A stretch of DNA of 64,000 bases from Bufo bufo. Its lineage: Eukaryota; Chordata; Amphibia; Anura; Bufonidae. The stretch lies in NCBI RefSeq assembly GCF_905171765.1, contig NC_053390.1:210929359-210993358 (forward strand). Reading direction: 5' to 3'. The notes under the pieces are model-generated. The model was not told the DNA's origin. It made no database searches and saw only the letters and a list, made by a program, of their open reading frames with translations. Each line of letters opens with the position of its first letter. The stretch's first letter is position 1. The position numbers were made by a program, and so were the translations under genes. Positions 36,173 to 47,743 of the stretch are shown here, piece by piece.

Positions 36173-36705
36173 ACAGAGCAAACAGCTGTAATTACACTGA
36201 ACCCCCACTAGAAGGGAGATGACATGCAGATAATCATTGGAGGGGATGGAGCGCTCACAATAGCTCTGTGGCCATTTCAACCAGTTGATCGGTGCCACCA
36301 ATCTGATATTGATGAGCTACCATACACATTAGTCTAAACTTAAACGATTTCAACCAAAACGAATGTTCGTCAGATGAAATTAAACAGCGAATGATCTTTT
36401 TAGCTGTCCAGTGACAGACCATTATCATTTGAAAAGAAGTCGGACATGTTTAATATTTTCATCCGATAGTCAGACAAAAGATCTTTCATTCATAGAAAGA
36501 TTGTTTGAGAATGAAAGATCGTTTCTTCGAAAGAACGTTTCCAGAAAGATCTTTCGTCCAGCACCCCATGTATGGCCATCTTTAAAGTATAACCATCATC
36601 TTAAAAAATACCTTCAGGGTGGTTTCTTTAGGAGGCTCTTTTTAAGTAAAAAATGCAGAGGCCAGATGTTACATGCTGGTCGGTAGGGAATTATTGAGGA
36701 CCATA
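36173..36705. other. Unassigned flank before the L1
   Basis: AT-rich. CCATACACATTAGTCTAAAC (36320) and the inverted-like CATGTATGGCCATC (36569) hint at a small decayed foldback element with internal AAGATC/GATCTTTC repeats; not firm. Confidence 0.4.
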
Positions 36706-36862
36706 CAAGCACTGCTTTTTTTTTATTTTATTTTTTTCTCCCCCGTTACATTACAACATTTGGGTACGCAGACCCGGTCAGCATACATTACATAAACAAA
36801 CAATGTAATTTTAATTTGAGATACATGAAACCGAAGACTCATTTATCAGTAAAAGAGTCTAT

Positions 36863-37377
36863 GGGCCAGATTTATCATTAGCTCAAGTCAGAATAATGGA
36901 GTGAAAAAGTCGCAAATTTTTGCGCAATCACTAAAACTGCGCAAAAATTTGCGACTTTTTTTCTGCTCTGCACTATGCTCGCCAGTTTTCTGAAAGTGGG
37001 CGTGTTTTCTTATGTAAATGAATCTCTAGACAAATTTACTATTGCGACTATTTAAAAAGTCGCAAAAAAATGCGCAATTTCACTCCAGTGAGGACCATGC
37101 TTATCTTTTGAGACTTTTTAATAGAACATGCGACTTTTTGGTAAAGACGTGCGACTTTTTGGTAAAGACGTGCGACTTTTTCGTAAAGACGGGCGACTTT
37201 TTCGTAAAGATGTGCGACTTTTGTAAAGCTGCTTACTGACGGATAAACTGCATAAACCACATTTACTACAGTCTTAAAGGGCCGATCATAAATCTGACTT
37301 GGCTAAAACTGACTTTAGCCATATGTGAAAGTGGAGTGAGCTGTCATAGTAATGATAAATCTGGCCCTATATGTATT
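36863..37377. mobile_element. Foldback MITE in the L1 3' UTR (GGGCCAGATTTATCATTA ends)
   Basis: GGGCCAGATTTATCATTAGC at the left, AATGATAAATCTGGCCC at the right, with TAT bases on both flanks, so possibly a TA-targeting (mariner-like) family. Inverted inner blocks GCAAATTTTTGCGCAATCAC / TGCGCAAAAATTTGCG. Contains a 21-bp tandem array. Confidence 0.82.
37129..37218. repeat. 21-bp tandem array inside a MITE
   Basis: Four to five units of TGCGACTTTTTGGTAAAGAC with G/C and T/C variants. It gives a periodic DFLVKTC-like translation that is not a gene. Confidence 0.85.
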
Positions 37378-37594
37378 CTAACAATCCCCCCCCCCCCATA
37401 ATTTGGGTATCTTCACAACACATCAAGCCTTGAGCATCATTCAATTGTACTGAGTAGTACTTTATATACAAAACTATCATGGATTCTCCCTGTGTAAGTT
37501 AATGGTATCTTATTTTTTAGGTGATATTTTGTGCAGATTGCGCACTCGTGTTACGTAGCAATTGCCTACCCAACCTCCTCAGTGTATATAAACG

Positions 37595-38791
37595 TTACAA
37601 ATAAAATAATTTTTTAAAATCTTCTATAATGTTGTGTATTGTGGGCAGCTCTGTTTGTAGCCATCTTTGCAGTATACTCCTTTTTACAACCATACAGATC
37701 GAATGGAATAGGTTGGGAAGAGATCGTCTAGTACTTCCCTCCTCCTCAAAATGAAATACAGTTATATAGAGTTGTGGTGTAACTTCTACTCTCTGTCCCC
37801 ATATAGCCCTAACCACCTCTCCTACCTCCTTCCAGAGCGGCTTACTTTTCTCACATTGCCACAGTCCATGGTATAGATCAGTGTATCCCTCGCCACATTT
37901 AGGGCACTTTGTTATACGGTCTGGTTTGTTTGGGTGTGGAGGTATGTTGAAGCCAAATATGGCTCTATGTATTATTCTCAATTGCGTGTCCCTCCACACT
38001 TCATTAGTGATATGTCTTCTCACCCTCATCCACCCTTGCTTCATCATTTGAGTGATATGGCCAATTCCCAATTGCTCTTCCCATTTTTTGAAATCCCCAG
38101 TCCTCTGTCTCTGGGAGTTTGCCTCTCTAATTTTAAAATAAACAGACAAGACTGAGACCCTTCCTCCTCCCAACTCCAGAATTTTATCGAGTGTGTTTTG
38201 ACTCATTTCCTTATGCACCACTACAAGATTTGATGTGATAGCTGCTTTAACCTGAGCATATTGTATCTGAAATGGGCGCAAGGAAAATTTGTCTGTTAAT
38301 TCTTTCTCCGTAAGCCATCTGGGCTCACTATCACGTAGTAACTGCTTCACCTGAGTAATCCCTTTAGATTTCCACTCTGAAAATAAGATATTTGTTTAAA
38401 CTCTGGGTTATTCCATATCGGGAGATGCTTAGATATTCTAAAAGGCAACCAGTACCTTTTCCGCAATATCCTCCAGGTTGCTATAGTGTCTTTGATAAGT
38501 ATGGATTGTTTGATCCAACCCGGGATGTTTATTAGTCTAGCATGAAGCAACGCCACTAAGGACCAGGGGGCACAGAACCCTCTTTCCAAGTATAGGGCTG
38601 AATAATGACCTGTCCCTGTGATCCAGTCTGCTATGTGTCTAGCCATACATGTTAAATTATACCCTCTGATAACTGGGAAGGCTATTCCACAATTTTCTTT
38701 AGTATTCATTAATATCTGTGCCGGTATTCTGGGTTGTTTTCCGTGCTACAAGAACACCGTAAAGGCCCTAGTTAATTTTTGTGTATCAGAG
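37595..38791 (-). pseudogene. L1 ORF2 C-terminal region
   Basis: Continues ORF2 of the outer L1. Downstream of the reverse transcriptase it encodes the thumb/connector and a C-terminal cysteine-rich motif, CPKCGEGYTDLYHGLWQC (Cys-x2-Cys...His...Cys), characteristic of L1 ORF2 proteins. A one-base loss in an A run near 38380-38383 moves the frame between the 38347-38709 segment (ending NLKGLLR) and the 37595-38350 segment (TEKELTDKFSL onward). The stop is at 37595. Confidence 0.85.
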
Positions 38792-38806
38792 TGCTTTAGT
38801 AATAAG

Positions 38807-39369
38807 TATTGAAGCTCCACTAGACCAAGAAAGTCAAAGTGGACTTATGGACATGAGGCGCAGAATCACAACCAGGTGTTGAATGTCAAGTTATTTATTA
38901 GAAGACAGCGCGTTTCGGGGTTCAGCGGACCCCTTTTTCAAGTCTGTGGGGCTGCAGAGAGAGTACCACGATCACGGCCGTACACTGACGGCACTTGGGG
39001 CACAGTGATACAGACGTAGAAGACACCCCGAAACCCATTGTCTTCTAATAAATAACTCGACATTCAACACCTGGTTGTGATCCTGCGCCTCATGTCCATA
39101 AGCCCACTTGACTTTCTTGGTCTAGTGGAGCTTCAATACAATTGCTCACTCGGCTGGCGGTCTGGCACCCGCCTAAGGAGATTCTGGACTCAATCGGCAG
39201 CACCAACCAGCGACCTTTCCCAGTTGGCCTTCATTGTGGTTGCGCCCAATATTGGTGCAACTAAAACAGGTGAGTTTAATTAAACCCGCTTTTCTCTGGT
39301 TCTCTGGAGGACACTGTTTATTTGACATACTTACCCTATGAGCGCCTTTCTCTCCCTGTGGCCATTTTT
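38807..39369 (-). mobile_element. Penelope-like terminal-repeat insertion in the L1, 15-bp target duplication
   Basis: TGCTTTAGTAATAAG occurs at 38792-38806 and 39370-39384. The first 100 bp (TATTGAAGCTCCACTAGACC...) reappear inverted at about 39030-39136 (GGTCTAGTGGAGCTTCAATA), as in the inverted pLTR pairs of Penelope-like elements; unpaired sequence follows to 39369. A hammerhead-like CCCCGAAACGCGC motif lies at 38908-38946 on the minus strand. No protein-coding part is left. Confidence 0.7.
38908..38946 (-). ncRNA. Hammerhead-like motif, probably inactive
   Basis: On the minus strand: CTTGAAAAA, a stem GGGGT...ACCCC with an 8-nt-class loop, then GAAACG. This is the stem II / GAAA layout of hammerhead ribozymes known from Penelope-like elements, but the CUGAUGA box is altered (the G8 position is A), so cleavage is unlikely. 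Confidence 0.4.
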
Positions 39370-39433
39370 TGCTTTAGTAATAAGGGAATGGTTTGTAATG
39401 GGTATAGCAATTTGGACATTGACATCATCTTAA

Positions 39434-40131
39434 AGCAAACCTTTCACCTGGATTTCACTTAATAAACTATCACCAGTACCTTATAGATTATCCTCATTGT
39501 GTTTCCATACAGTCTTGTGCCGCTTTCCTGCGATGTATATTCATGAAAAAAACGACTTATAAAGTACTCTTTTCCAGCTCCTGAAGTCACGGTAGAAGTC
39601 AAGGGGGTAGCCCTTCCCTCACTCCAGGCTGTAACTCCCCTGCCCTAACCCCGCCTCTAAGCAGTGTAATTGACACCCGGCTCAGTCCCCGGGACCACGC
39701 TTGTACAGGCGGCGCATGCGCCGTCGGACTCAAGCGCGATCCTGTAACTGAATCGCGGATGAGGAAGAGAAGACAGGCAGGCATCGAGGACGGCGCATGC
39801 GCGATTCAGTTACAGGATCGCGCTTGAGTCCGCGCGATAGACGGGATCGCGCTGCTACTGAGGCTGACGGCGCATGCGCCGCCTGTACAAGCGCGGTCCC
39901 GGCGACTGAGCCGGGTGTCAATTACACTGCTTAGAGGCGGGGTTAGGGCAGGGGAGTTACAGCCTGGAGTGAGGGAAGGGCTACCCCCTTGACTTCTACC
40001 GTGACTTCAGGAGCTGGAGAAGAGTACTTTATAAGTCGTTTTTTTCATGAATATACATCGCAGGAAAGCGGCACAAGACTGTATGGAAACACAATGAGGA
40101 TAATCTATAAGGTACTGGTGATAGGTTCGTT
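39434..40131. mobile_element. Foldback element inserted at TTAA in L1 ORF2
   Basis: TTAA at 39430-39433 and 40132-40135. Removing the element restores a continuous L1 reading across CGTCTACTTAAGATGATG (NRLLKMM), so the empty site is visible directly. Arms of about 260 bp (GTACCTTATAGATTATCCTC and its inverse GAGGATAATCTATAAGGTAC; CATACAGTCTTGTGCCGCTT) surround a GC-rich core with repeated GCGCATGCGCC. No transposase. Confidence 0.92.
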
Positions 40132-40135
40132 TTAA

Positions 40136-42365
40136 GTAGACGGTTTTTCCCCATCAATGATAACGGTAAGTCATGCCATTGTTTCAGTTCCTTCATAATG
40201 TTTGCGATTAGTGGGTCATAGTTCAGCCTATAAATTGACTCCATAGTACTTCCTATTTTGACCCCCAGATATGTTATAGCAGTTTTAGCTATTACTACTG
40301 TGACATTTTCGCCTACTTCCAGCCCCTCAAAGATGTCCAATGAGTCTAAATATCTGGCCAACGGTTCGATTGCCAAATCGAACAGCAAAGGGGACATAGG
40401 GCACCCCTCCCTGGTGCCTCTCTGTAAGATAAACGGATTAGACATATAACCCGCATTATATATCCTAGCCTTAGGGTTTAAATACATTTCTTTAAGAAGT
40501 TTTCGGAAAAAAAACTGAAATCCCATCTCATCTAAAACCATGTCTAGCCAATTCCAATTTATACTGTCAAACGCCTTTTCGGCATCTAGCGTGACAATTG
40601 CAGGATTTTTCCCTTTGTACCTCGATGTTCTTGCCACAGATAGAGCCAGCAACACCTTACAAATGTTGGTAACCGCTGACCTACCCTTAACAAAACCAAC
40701 TTGCTTGGGTGAGATGACTGTGGGGAGTATTTCTGCTAATCTGTTCGCTAGTAGTTTAGAAATTATTTTCAGATCCTGATTTATCAATAAAATCGGTCTA
40801 TAAGACGAAGGGTCTTCCGGGTGCTTTCCTTTTTTGTGTATTAAGGTAATAAAAGCTGTGTTCATGTGATCCGGTATACTACTCCCTTCTACTATAGCGG
40901 TATAAAGTGTAGTTAGTATTGGGGCTATCTGGTTACACATTACTTTATAAAAATCTGAGGTATAATCATCTGGTCCGGGGGGTTTTCCAGAGGGAAAAGA
41001 TTTTATGGTAGATTCAATCTCCATTGCTGTTATTGGAGCATTTAAGGAGGCTAATTGTTCGCTAGTTATTTTTGGTAGGGGCAGGGCTTCTAAGAATGTC
41101 TTACCTTTCTCTAAGTCCCCTTCTTCCTTGCGATAAAACCTTGCAAAGAAGTCGCCAATTAATTCAGTGATGTGGCTAGGTCTACACTCTCTAGTTCCAC
41201 CACCCCTTTTGATACCATTAATATCAGTCATTGGACGTCTACCTTTCACAAGAGAAGCTAATAATTTCCCGGATTTGTGCCCGTATTTATGCATCTCTAT
41301 TTCAAGTCGGATTCTTTTAATGTCTTCTTGTTTTTCAGCCCACATTTCAAAATTTCTCTGGGCCAACACCCACCTCTCTTTTGTAAGTTGGGTCTGAGCC
41401 GAGAGAAAGTCGACATATGCTGTTCTTAAATTATCACTAGCCTTTTCATAATTTACTCTGACCATTTTTTTAATGGATGAGACATAGGCCATTAAACGAC
41501 CTCTCAAGACAGCCTTAGCTGTTTCCCAAAATAACATCGGTGAGCGGATATGTTCCGTATTATCATCTACAAATTCCAGCCACCACCCTTGCAGTATCTT
41601 TTTAAAGTTCTCATCCCGTAGCAGAAAATTCGGGAATCTCCATATAAAATCTCTGCCTTTCGGATACTGATCCATTACATCCAATAGCATTGGGGAGTGA
41701 TCAGAAATAACCATATCTTTGATACGAACTTCTGATATTCTCTGAAGAATCCCTTGTGACAAAAAAATGTAATCAATTCGAGACCAGTTGTCATGGACAT
41801 GTGAATAATGTGTGAATTCTCTGCCCTGAGGGTGATACAATCTCCAGCTGTCTTTCAATGATAGAGTATTAACAAAATCAGCTAAGGTCTCCTGTTTTCC
41901 TTTAGATCTATTATATCTTCTATTTTCCATTGTGTTCATAACCATGTTGAAATCTCCTCCAACTATTTTATTTGTGTGTGTGTCCTGATGTAGCTTCTGA
42001 CCTAGTGACTCTAAAAAGCTCCTTTGACCATGGTTGGGGGCGTATATGTTATATAGAACATAGTCTCCAAAAGGTCCTGATATATAAATACGTAACATCC
42101 TACCCTCATTATCATTTGCCACCGAGTGAACAGTATGAGAGAGATGTCTTTCCACTAGAATCAACACCCCAGCTTTTCTCCCTACTGCTACTGAACCGTA
42201 CACTGTACCAACCCATAGTTTCTCCATTCTATGGAAATCCATTTTCGGGAGATGGGTCTCCTGCAGCAATGCTATGTTTGCCTTTAATCTTTTAAGATGT
42301 CTCAAGATTTTGATACGCTTATTCGGGGAGCGTAGCCCCTTAACATTCCAGGAGATAATTCTCAT
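40136..42365 (-). pseudogene. L1 ORF2: endonuclease and most of reverse transcriptase
   Basis: Starts MRIISWNVKGLRSPNKRIKI (ATG at 42363-42365). The apurinic-like endonuclease shows LLQETH, YNIYAPN, GGDFN and ISDHSPML, all expected catalytic segments. The reverse transcriptase shows FPSGKPPGPDDYTSDFY, FITLIHKKGK, SYRPILLINQDLKIISKLLA, KQVGFVKGRS, VTLDAEKAFDSINW and RGTREGCPMSPLLFDLAIEP. Motif C (the FADD catalytic pair) is missing: the frame jumps from LEVGENVTVV almost directly to AITYLGVKIGS, an in-frame deletion of roughly 80 residues. The frame is otherwise open to the TTAA insertion. Confidence 0.92.
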
Positions 42366-42439
42366 ATTCCATTGCTGCAGGAAGATCTATGGCCACCATT
42401 ATACAACCAAGCGAGAATGGCTCCAATCAAGAACGTAAG

Positions 42440-45400
42440 AAGAGAGTGAGGGTATTTTAATACTAGCAGGCGACCTAAATATGCCTTTAAACCCCCTTAT
42501 AGATACGTCTTCAAAAAAATCAACTCTTCCCTCGAAGGCAATCAGAGCTACTCTGGCTAGAATGTTCAATCTGGGTCTTATTGATGTGTGGAGAAGCCTC
42601 AATCCTAACAGCATTGATTATTCTTTTTTCTCTGCAGCCAACAACTCATATAGCAGAATCGATTATATATTGATCTCCAAAGAACATCTACAACTATGCA
42701 CCTCAGCGAAAATAGGACCAATGACGTTGTCTGATCATTCACCTATCTTCTGCTCCATCTCTCCTCCACAGGGAACGGGTAAGAAGTCTGGCTGGAGGTT
42801 CAATGAGTCCATCTTAGATAATACCATCCATAAAAAAAGAATATTGGCCCTTTTAAAAGAATACTTCCAAATAAACCATAATTCTGACACTTCCCCAAAC
42901 ACCCTATGGGATGCCCACAAAGCCTACATAAGAGGTCATTTGATAAGTCTATGCTCCTATCTGAAAAAAGAGTCTGACAAAAAAATAAATTCCCTTCTAC
43001 TCCAGATTAATACTCTTGAGAAGACTCACAAAATTTCCCTATTACAACTCCACTTATCCGAATTACTTTCGCTCAAAACTGAGCTGAAGAATTTACTAAA
43101 TGAACGTTCTGCGAAGTTCTTCCTTAGTTCGCAACAAAAAATATTTGCCCACGGCGACAAAGCAACAAAATTCCAAATGCAAAGAATTAAACGTAGAAAA
43201 ATGACTAGTTTTGTGCATAAAATAGCCTCTCCATCAGGCTCTATGTTGCTCAAAACAGAAGAAATCGCAGAACAGTTTAAGCAATACTATGAGTCCCTAT
43301 ACAACCTTCCCCCATCTCACCTTCCAAACCCAGGTTTGGATAGGACACAAAATATCTCCGCCTTCCTTAGTTCACTTCAACTTCCAACTCTTTCAGATAG
43401 CCAGCATGACCAACTGGCTGCCCCATTTACATTATCAGATATTCAAGAGGCTCTAAAGTCTTCTCCAATTGGGAAAAGCCCAGGCCCAGATGGGTTACCT
43501 TTGACTTATTATAGAGCTTACTCTGACATTTTATTTCCTTATTTCCTTCCAATTTGTAATAACGCTTTACAAAATTCTCCTGTATCACCCGATATGTCCA
43601 GAGCTACAATCACAATCATTCCCAAACCGGGCAAAGATCATTCACTATGCTCAAACTATCGTCCTATATCTTTGCTTAACACTGACCCTAAATTATTAGC
43701 TAAAATGCTGGCTACTAGATTACAAAAACTTCTCCCTTCTCTAATACATCCAGACCAGGTTGGATTTGTTAGAGGTAGAGAGGGTAAGGATAATGTTATG
43801 AAGATTTTAAATGCATTATACTTCGCCTCTCTTAATAAGATACCAATGGTTCTTCTGGGTACTGATGCTGAGAAGGCGTTCGATAGAATAGATTGGTTGT
43901 ATATTAGCCTTACGCTAGCCAAATTTAATATCCCTGACCAATTCGCGGACGCAATCAAGGCTATGTACCACTCCTCCTCAGCATCAGTGCTAGTTAATGA
44001 CACCTTATCACCTTGTTTCCGCATACGCAATGGCACAAGGCAAGGCTGCCCTCTTTCCCGCTTATTTTCGTCTTAGTCATGGAGACGCTCCTACAAGCCC
44101 TGAGACAACAAACAGATATTATGGGACTCAGAGTTGGCGAACAAGAAATTAAGTTAGCCGCCTTCGCTGATGATTTATTAATCTGCACAACTAACCCTAA
44201 AAAGTCCCTTCCTTCTATTTTATCCATATTAGATCTATTTGGTTCACTTTCCAACTTTAAAGTAAACCCCGCCAAATCACAACTTATACATAGTGGATTC
44301 CCTCCTTCAACAATTAGGGCTCTTAAGCTTCACTCTCCCTTTGACTGGTCCACACAACTGATAACTTATCTAGGTGTGAAAATCTTTCCCGCCATCTCAC
44401 CAAATTCAAAATCCTATGATAAGATGCTCTTTTGCAGTATGGGATTGGCTCTCCTCTCATAACAAAGTACTTACTACTCCTTCACCACTCCTGACTCTAA
44501 AAGATGTTATTGACTTAGCGCCTTTAGATCTTAAAGAGTCATGTAGCCCCATGATCAGGCACTCTAATCTACTCATTTCTGAAATTATTAAGGAGTATGG
44601 AAATATTCCCCCTCTTCCTTCTCTGCTTAAAAGCCTAAAAGAGTCTTTGTCGCTCGATATTTTATATAAAGGTATTGTATCTGTAGTGTCTTCTATTAAG
44701 AATCTTCCTCAGATGCCACCTACAACCCCTTGGTTCGACGATATAATTGGGTCTAAACAAGCGCCTCAGAAATTAATCTCATCCTTATATAAAAAGTTAA
44801 AGTCCCCTGTAACTGTTGTCAAACCAGCAATAGTAGGTGTCTGGGAGAAAGATCTAGGCCGTTCACTAACTCCCACTGAGATTAAAGTGATGTTCACTAT
44901 TACGCATAAAATTTCAAGATGCATCCGAATCCAAGAAAATGGGTATAAAATCATGATGCGGTGGTATAAAACGCCAGATAATATTGCACAATACTTTCCT
45001 AACGTTTCTAATATTTGCTGGAGATGCAATACCTCTAAAGGCACTTTTTATCATATATGGTGGGAATGCTCAATTATTCAGAAATGGTGGTATTCCATAG
45101 TAAACATATGTAATAAAGTCTGTGGTTCCTCTCTTAAATGTTCCCCAGAAATGATCCTCCTTAGTTTAGGGCTGGATAAGATTAGCAGGAAAGTTAGGTC
45201 CTTACTACTTATTCTTTTAGCTGCAGCTAGAATTCTAGTAGCTAGCACATGGTTATCTACAGACCCCCCAGATGAAGCTAGGTGGATTCAAAGAGTTGAC
45301 CAAATATTCAGACTGGAGGAACTTTCCCACTGGGAAACCCGTACTCGAGCAGCTTTTCTCGACATATGGGCTCCATGGAAAACTTATAGAGCTTTCCCTT

Positions 45401-45760
45401 GAGATATATTTTTCCCACTTTCTTTCTTTTAGCCTTCCTCGAACCCCTTCTTTTAAACTCCCAAATAAGGTCACATTTTCGGCTTACTAGCATATCCTGT
45501 TGAGGCATAATATGAGCTACAACATGAATATAACCAGATTTACACCATACGTTTGGTTCTTTCATCAAGTTATCTTTTCCTTTATGTTAATTTATGTTCT
45601 TAGATTTTTGATCTGTACAGTCATGTTGCAACGGTATGATGTAATACCACACTTTCTCACTTTGTACCATGTACTCCTGTACTATTTTTTAATTGCCACT
45701 TTAAGCTATGTATTAATATTTTAAAACAATAAAAATTGTTGATACAAAAAAAAAAAAAAG
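42440..45760 (+). mobile_element. 5'-truncated L1-clade LINE inside the outer L1
   Basis: Plus-strand L1 fragment, broken off within the endonuclease (first recognisable residues ILILAGDLN near 42450) and ending in an AATAAA-like CAATAAAAATTG and a poly(A) of 15 bases (45745-45759). It lies between ORF1 and ORF2 of the outer L1, in opposite orientation. The 5' boundary and target duplication could not be fixed. Its sequence is clearly different from the host L1 (a separate L1 family). Confidence 0.88.
42450..45402 (+). pseudogene. L1 ORF2 fragment (endonuclease C-part, RT, C-terminal domain)
   Basis: Endonuclease end: YSRIDYILISKEH and LSDHSPIFCSI. Reverse transcriptase: IGKSPGPDGLPLTYYRAYSD, TIIPKPGKDHSLCSNYRPIS, HPDQVGFVRGREGKDN, TDAEKAFDRIDWLYI, GTRQGCPLS and FADDLLICTTNPKKSLPSIL. 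Unlike the host L1, motif C is intact. C-terminal cysteine motif CWRCNTSKGTFYHIWWEC. Two frameshifts: a lost base after GCPLS (about 44060) and another near 44430. The last frame runs from about 44460 to the stop at 45402. Confidence 0.93.
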
Positions 45761-46005
45761 AACCCTTCCACGTCTCCTAATACCCAAGATATGCTAATCT
45801 GACACCCCTAAAAATCTAACTGCATTAACTAGAAAAACATAACAAAACAAATGAAAACACTTCAGCTTATACATTCTTCGTACTAGAACTTCCTTTTTTC
45901 TGGTAATTACGGCAGGTCCTCACCGCCTGCTTAATGTTCACCATCTTTGCCTTCTCAGCCATCACCGCAGCGGGTTGTCACTACTTCTCTGGAAGAGATA
46001 CAGCA

Positions 46006-46659
46006 TCACTGTTCTTTGGAGTTCACCAAGTTTTTGCCATTTTCCCACAAACTTCTCTGTGCTTTTGGAGATGGGGTGCGAAGAAACCGATGATATGGGT
46101 GGTGATTCTGTTCCTTCTCTCTCCACTTCGCTGTCATCTGGAAGCAACAGGTATTCCTCAGCATCTTTCGGATTTTTAAAGGTACTCCTACCATTCTTAA
46201 GTTACTCCTCCTAGATCTATTTTCTAAATCATCTACCCTTTCTTTTAAATGGTCTGCAATCAAGTATATATCCTGCATCTTGGTAGAAATCTCAACATTC
46301 TCTTTTTCCATACATGCCACCCTTTGCTCTACTTCAGATAATCTGTCGTCTTGCTGCACAACCTCCTCCTGTAACTGAGTGAGTGCTGTTTGCACTGTGG
46401 ATGCCAGAGAGGCGATAATATCTGGCGCAAGCTCTTTGGCCACTTTTATAGCCAGGTGTTTTTAATCCACCGCCTCCCCTGCAGTTTCAAACATATCCAC
46501 CTGTGAATCTGGTGGCCCAGCGTCTCGCTCTCCTCCTTCTGCTTGCGTTAGTGTTGTGGACTGTGTCGGCACCATCTTGCGAAGCGCATGTCCTTGTGCG
46601 CTTTGTGGTTGTCCCGAGGAGGTGGTTTTCTGCCCGCTCCTAAGTAGGTAACGCTCCAT
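46006..46659 (-). pseudogene. L1 ORF1 (RNA-binding chaperone), C-terminally altered
   Basis: Starts MERYLLRSGQKTTSSGQPQS. A TAA interrupts the frame just after GEAVD (about 46460); it then continues in the same frame with VAKELAPDIIASLASTVQTA, a heptad-rich coiled coil (QLQEEVVQQDDRLSEVEQRV) and LENRSRRSNLRMVGVP, the signature at the start of the L1 ORF1 RRM domain. The usual RRM/C-terminal domain is not continued convincingly after about 46100, so a deletion or frame loss is likely. Confidence 0.85.
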
Positions 46660-46811
46660 ACACGCACCGGAGCTTGTATTTGTATTGTTTGTCTCCCGTT
46701 ATCACTTGGGAGGGTTTCGAGTCGGGCAGTTGGATTCTTGGCGGTGAGGAGCTGAAGTCTCTGCGTCCTCACATACCAACGCCGGAACCGGAAGTCCAAG
46801 CACTGCTTTTT

Positions 46812-47570
46812 ATTGTAGTGGAATTTTAAGACACTTTCCTTATATATTTTGCTCCCTTGGTGTTTTTATTTTTAAATCACAGTTTTGGGTGTGGCATTTT
46901 TTTCAGACATTTTCCCACAAACTTCTCTATAGAAAAAAAGGTTTGAAAAAATGCGAAAGTAATGTGTGACCAAATAATGACATACCAAAAAAAAGCTTAT
47001 AAAAACACATGAATTTCATGGTGGTTTTTACAAGTAAAAAAAAAAAACAAAGTAGAAGAGGTAGTGCGGCAGCACCCTCAAAAAGCCCATCTTCAGCTAG
47101 CAATAAGGGACGGTGCTTGGCTGAGCACATCTTCCTCCTTGTATTACTGGGGGAGGGGTGTCTCAAAACTTTTGAACTGTCACTGAGAGATGTAAGAGGT
47201 ATTCCGAGGTCACCAGTATCTGATTGGTGGGGTCTGACACCCGAGACCCCCACGATCAGCTGTTTGAGAAGGCACCAGCACTCCTGTGAGCGCCACGGAC
47301 GTCTCACAGGCTGAGTGACAACACGTTCACGTGGGCAGGAGCAGCTCAGCCCCATTCAACCGCATAACCACTATACTATGTACGGCGCTGTTCTTAGTGA
47401 CCTCCAACAAAGCAGCGCCGCTCACAGGAGCGCCAGTGCTTTCTCAGATCAGCTGATTGGCGGGGGTTCCGGGTGTCGGAGGATCCAGAGAATAGGTCAT
47501 CAGTTAGAAAATCCTGGAAAACCCTTTTAAATGTATTTTGAAGTGCCAGTTTAGTTTCTGCTGGGTAACC
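46812..47570. repeat. Repeat-rich interval with GATCAGCTG/CGATCGGTGGGG motifs
   Basis: 46812-47090 is AT-rich and unassigned. At 47100-47540, TTGGTGGGGTCTGACACCCG / ACCCCCACGATCAGCTGTTT recurs inverted as CAGCTGATTGGCGGGGGTTC / CGGGTGTCGGAGGATC, so it is a foldback element ending near AACCCTTTTAAA. Confidence 0.55.
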
Positions 47571-47743
47571 CTAGGAGTTGTCCGCTTTTTACTATTGATC
47601 GGTGAAGGTCCAACTCCCGGCACCCCCACTGATCAGTTCTTTGCAGAGAAGACAGAGCTGTCACAGTACCTTCTGTGGCAGAGGTTAGAAGATCTGAGAG
47701 ACTGACTGCACGTGAGGTTAACTGACAGTCTCTTGATTTTCAG

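Larger units (their letters stand above)
36721..46796 (-). mobile_element. Full-length L1-clade LINE with 15-bp target duplication, heavily nested
   Basis: CAAGCACTGCTTTTT occurs at 36706-36720 and again at 46797-46811, bracketing the element. On the minus strand it starts GACTTCCGGTTCCGGCG, has ORF1 (46659-46006), ORF2 (from 42365) and a poly(A) tail (T-rich at 36717-36738). Removing the four nested insertions (36863-37377, 38807-39369, 39434-40131 and an inner L1 of about 3.3 kb) leaves about 5 kb, a normal L1 length. Target-primed reverse transcription explains the tail and duplication. Confidence 0.88.

Noticed and set aside
37129..37218. Short tandem array as CRISPR or regulatory array
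   Set aside because: Contiguous 21-bp units in a MITE loop with no spacers.
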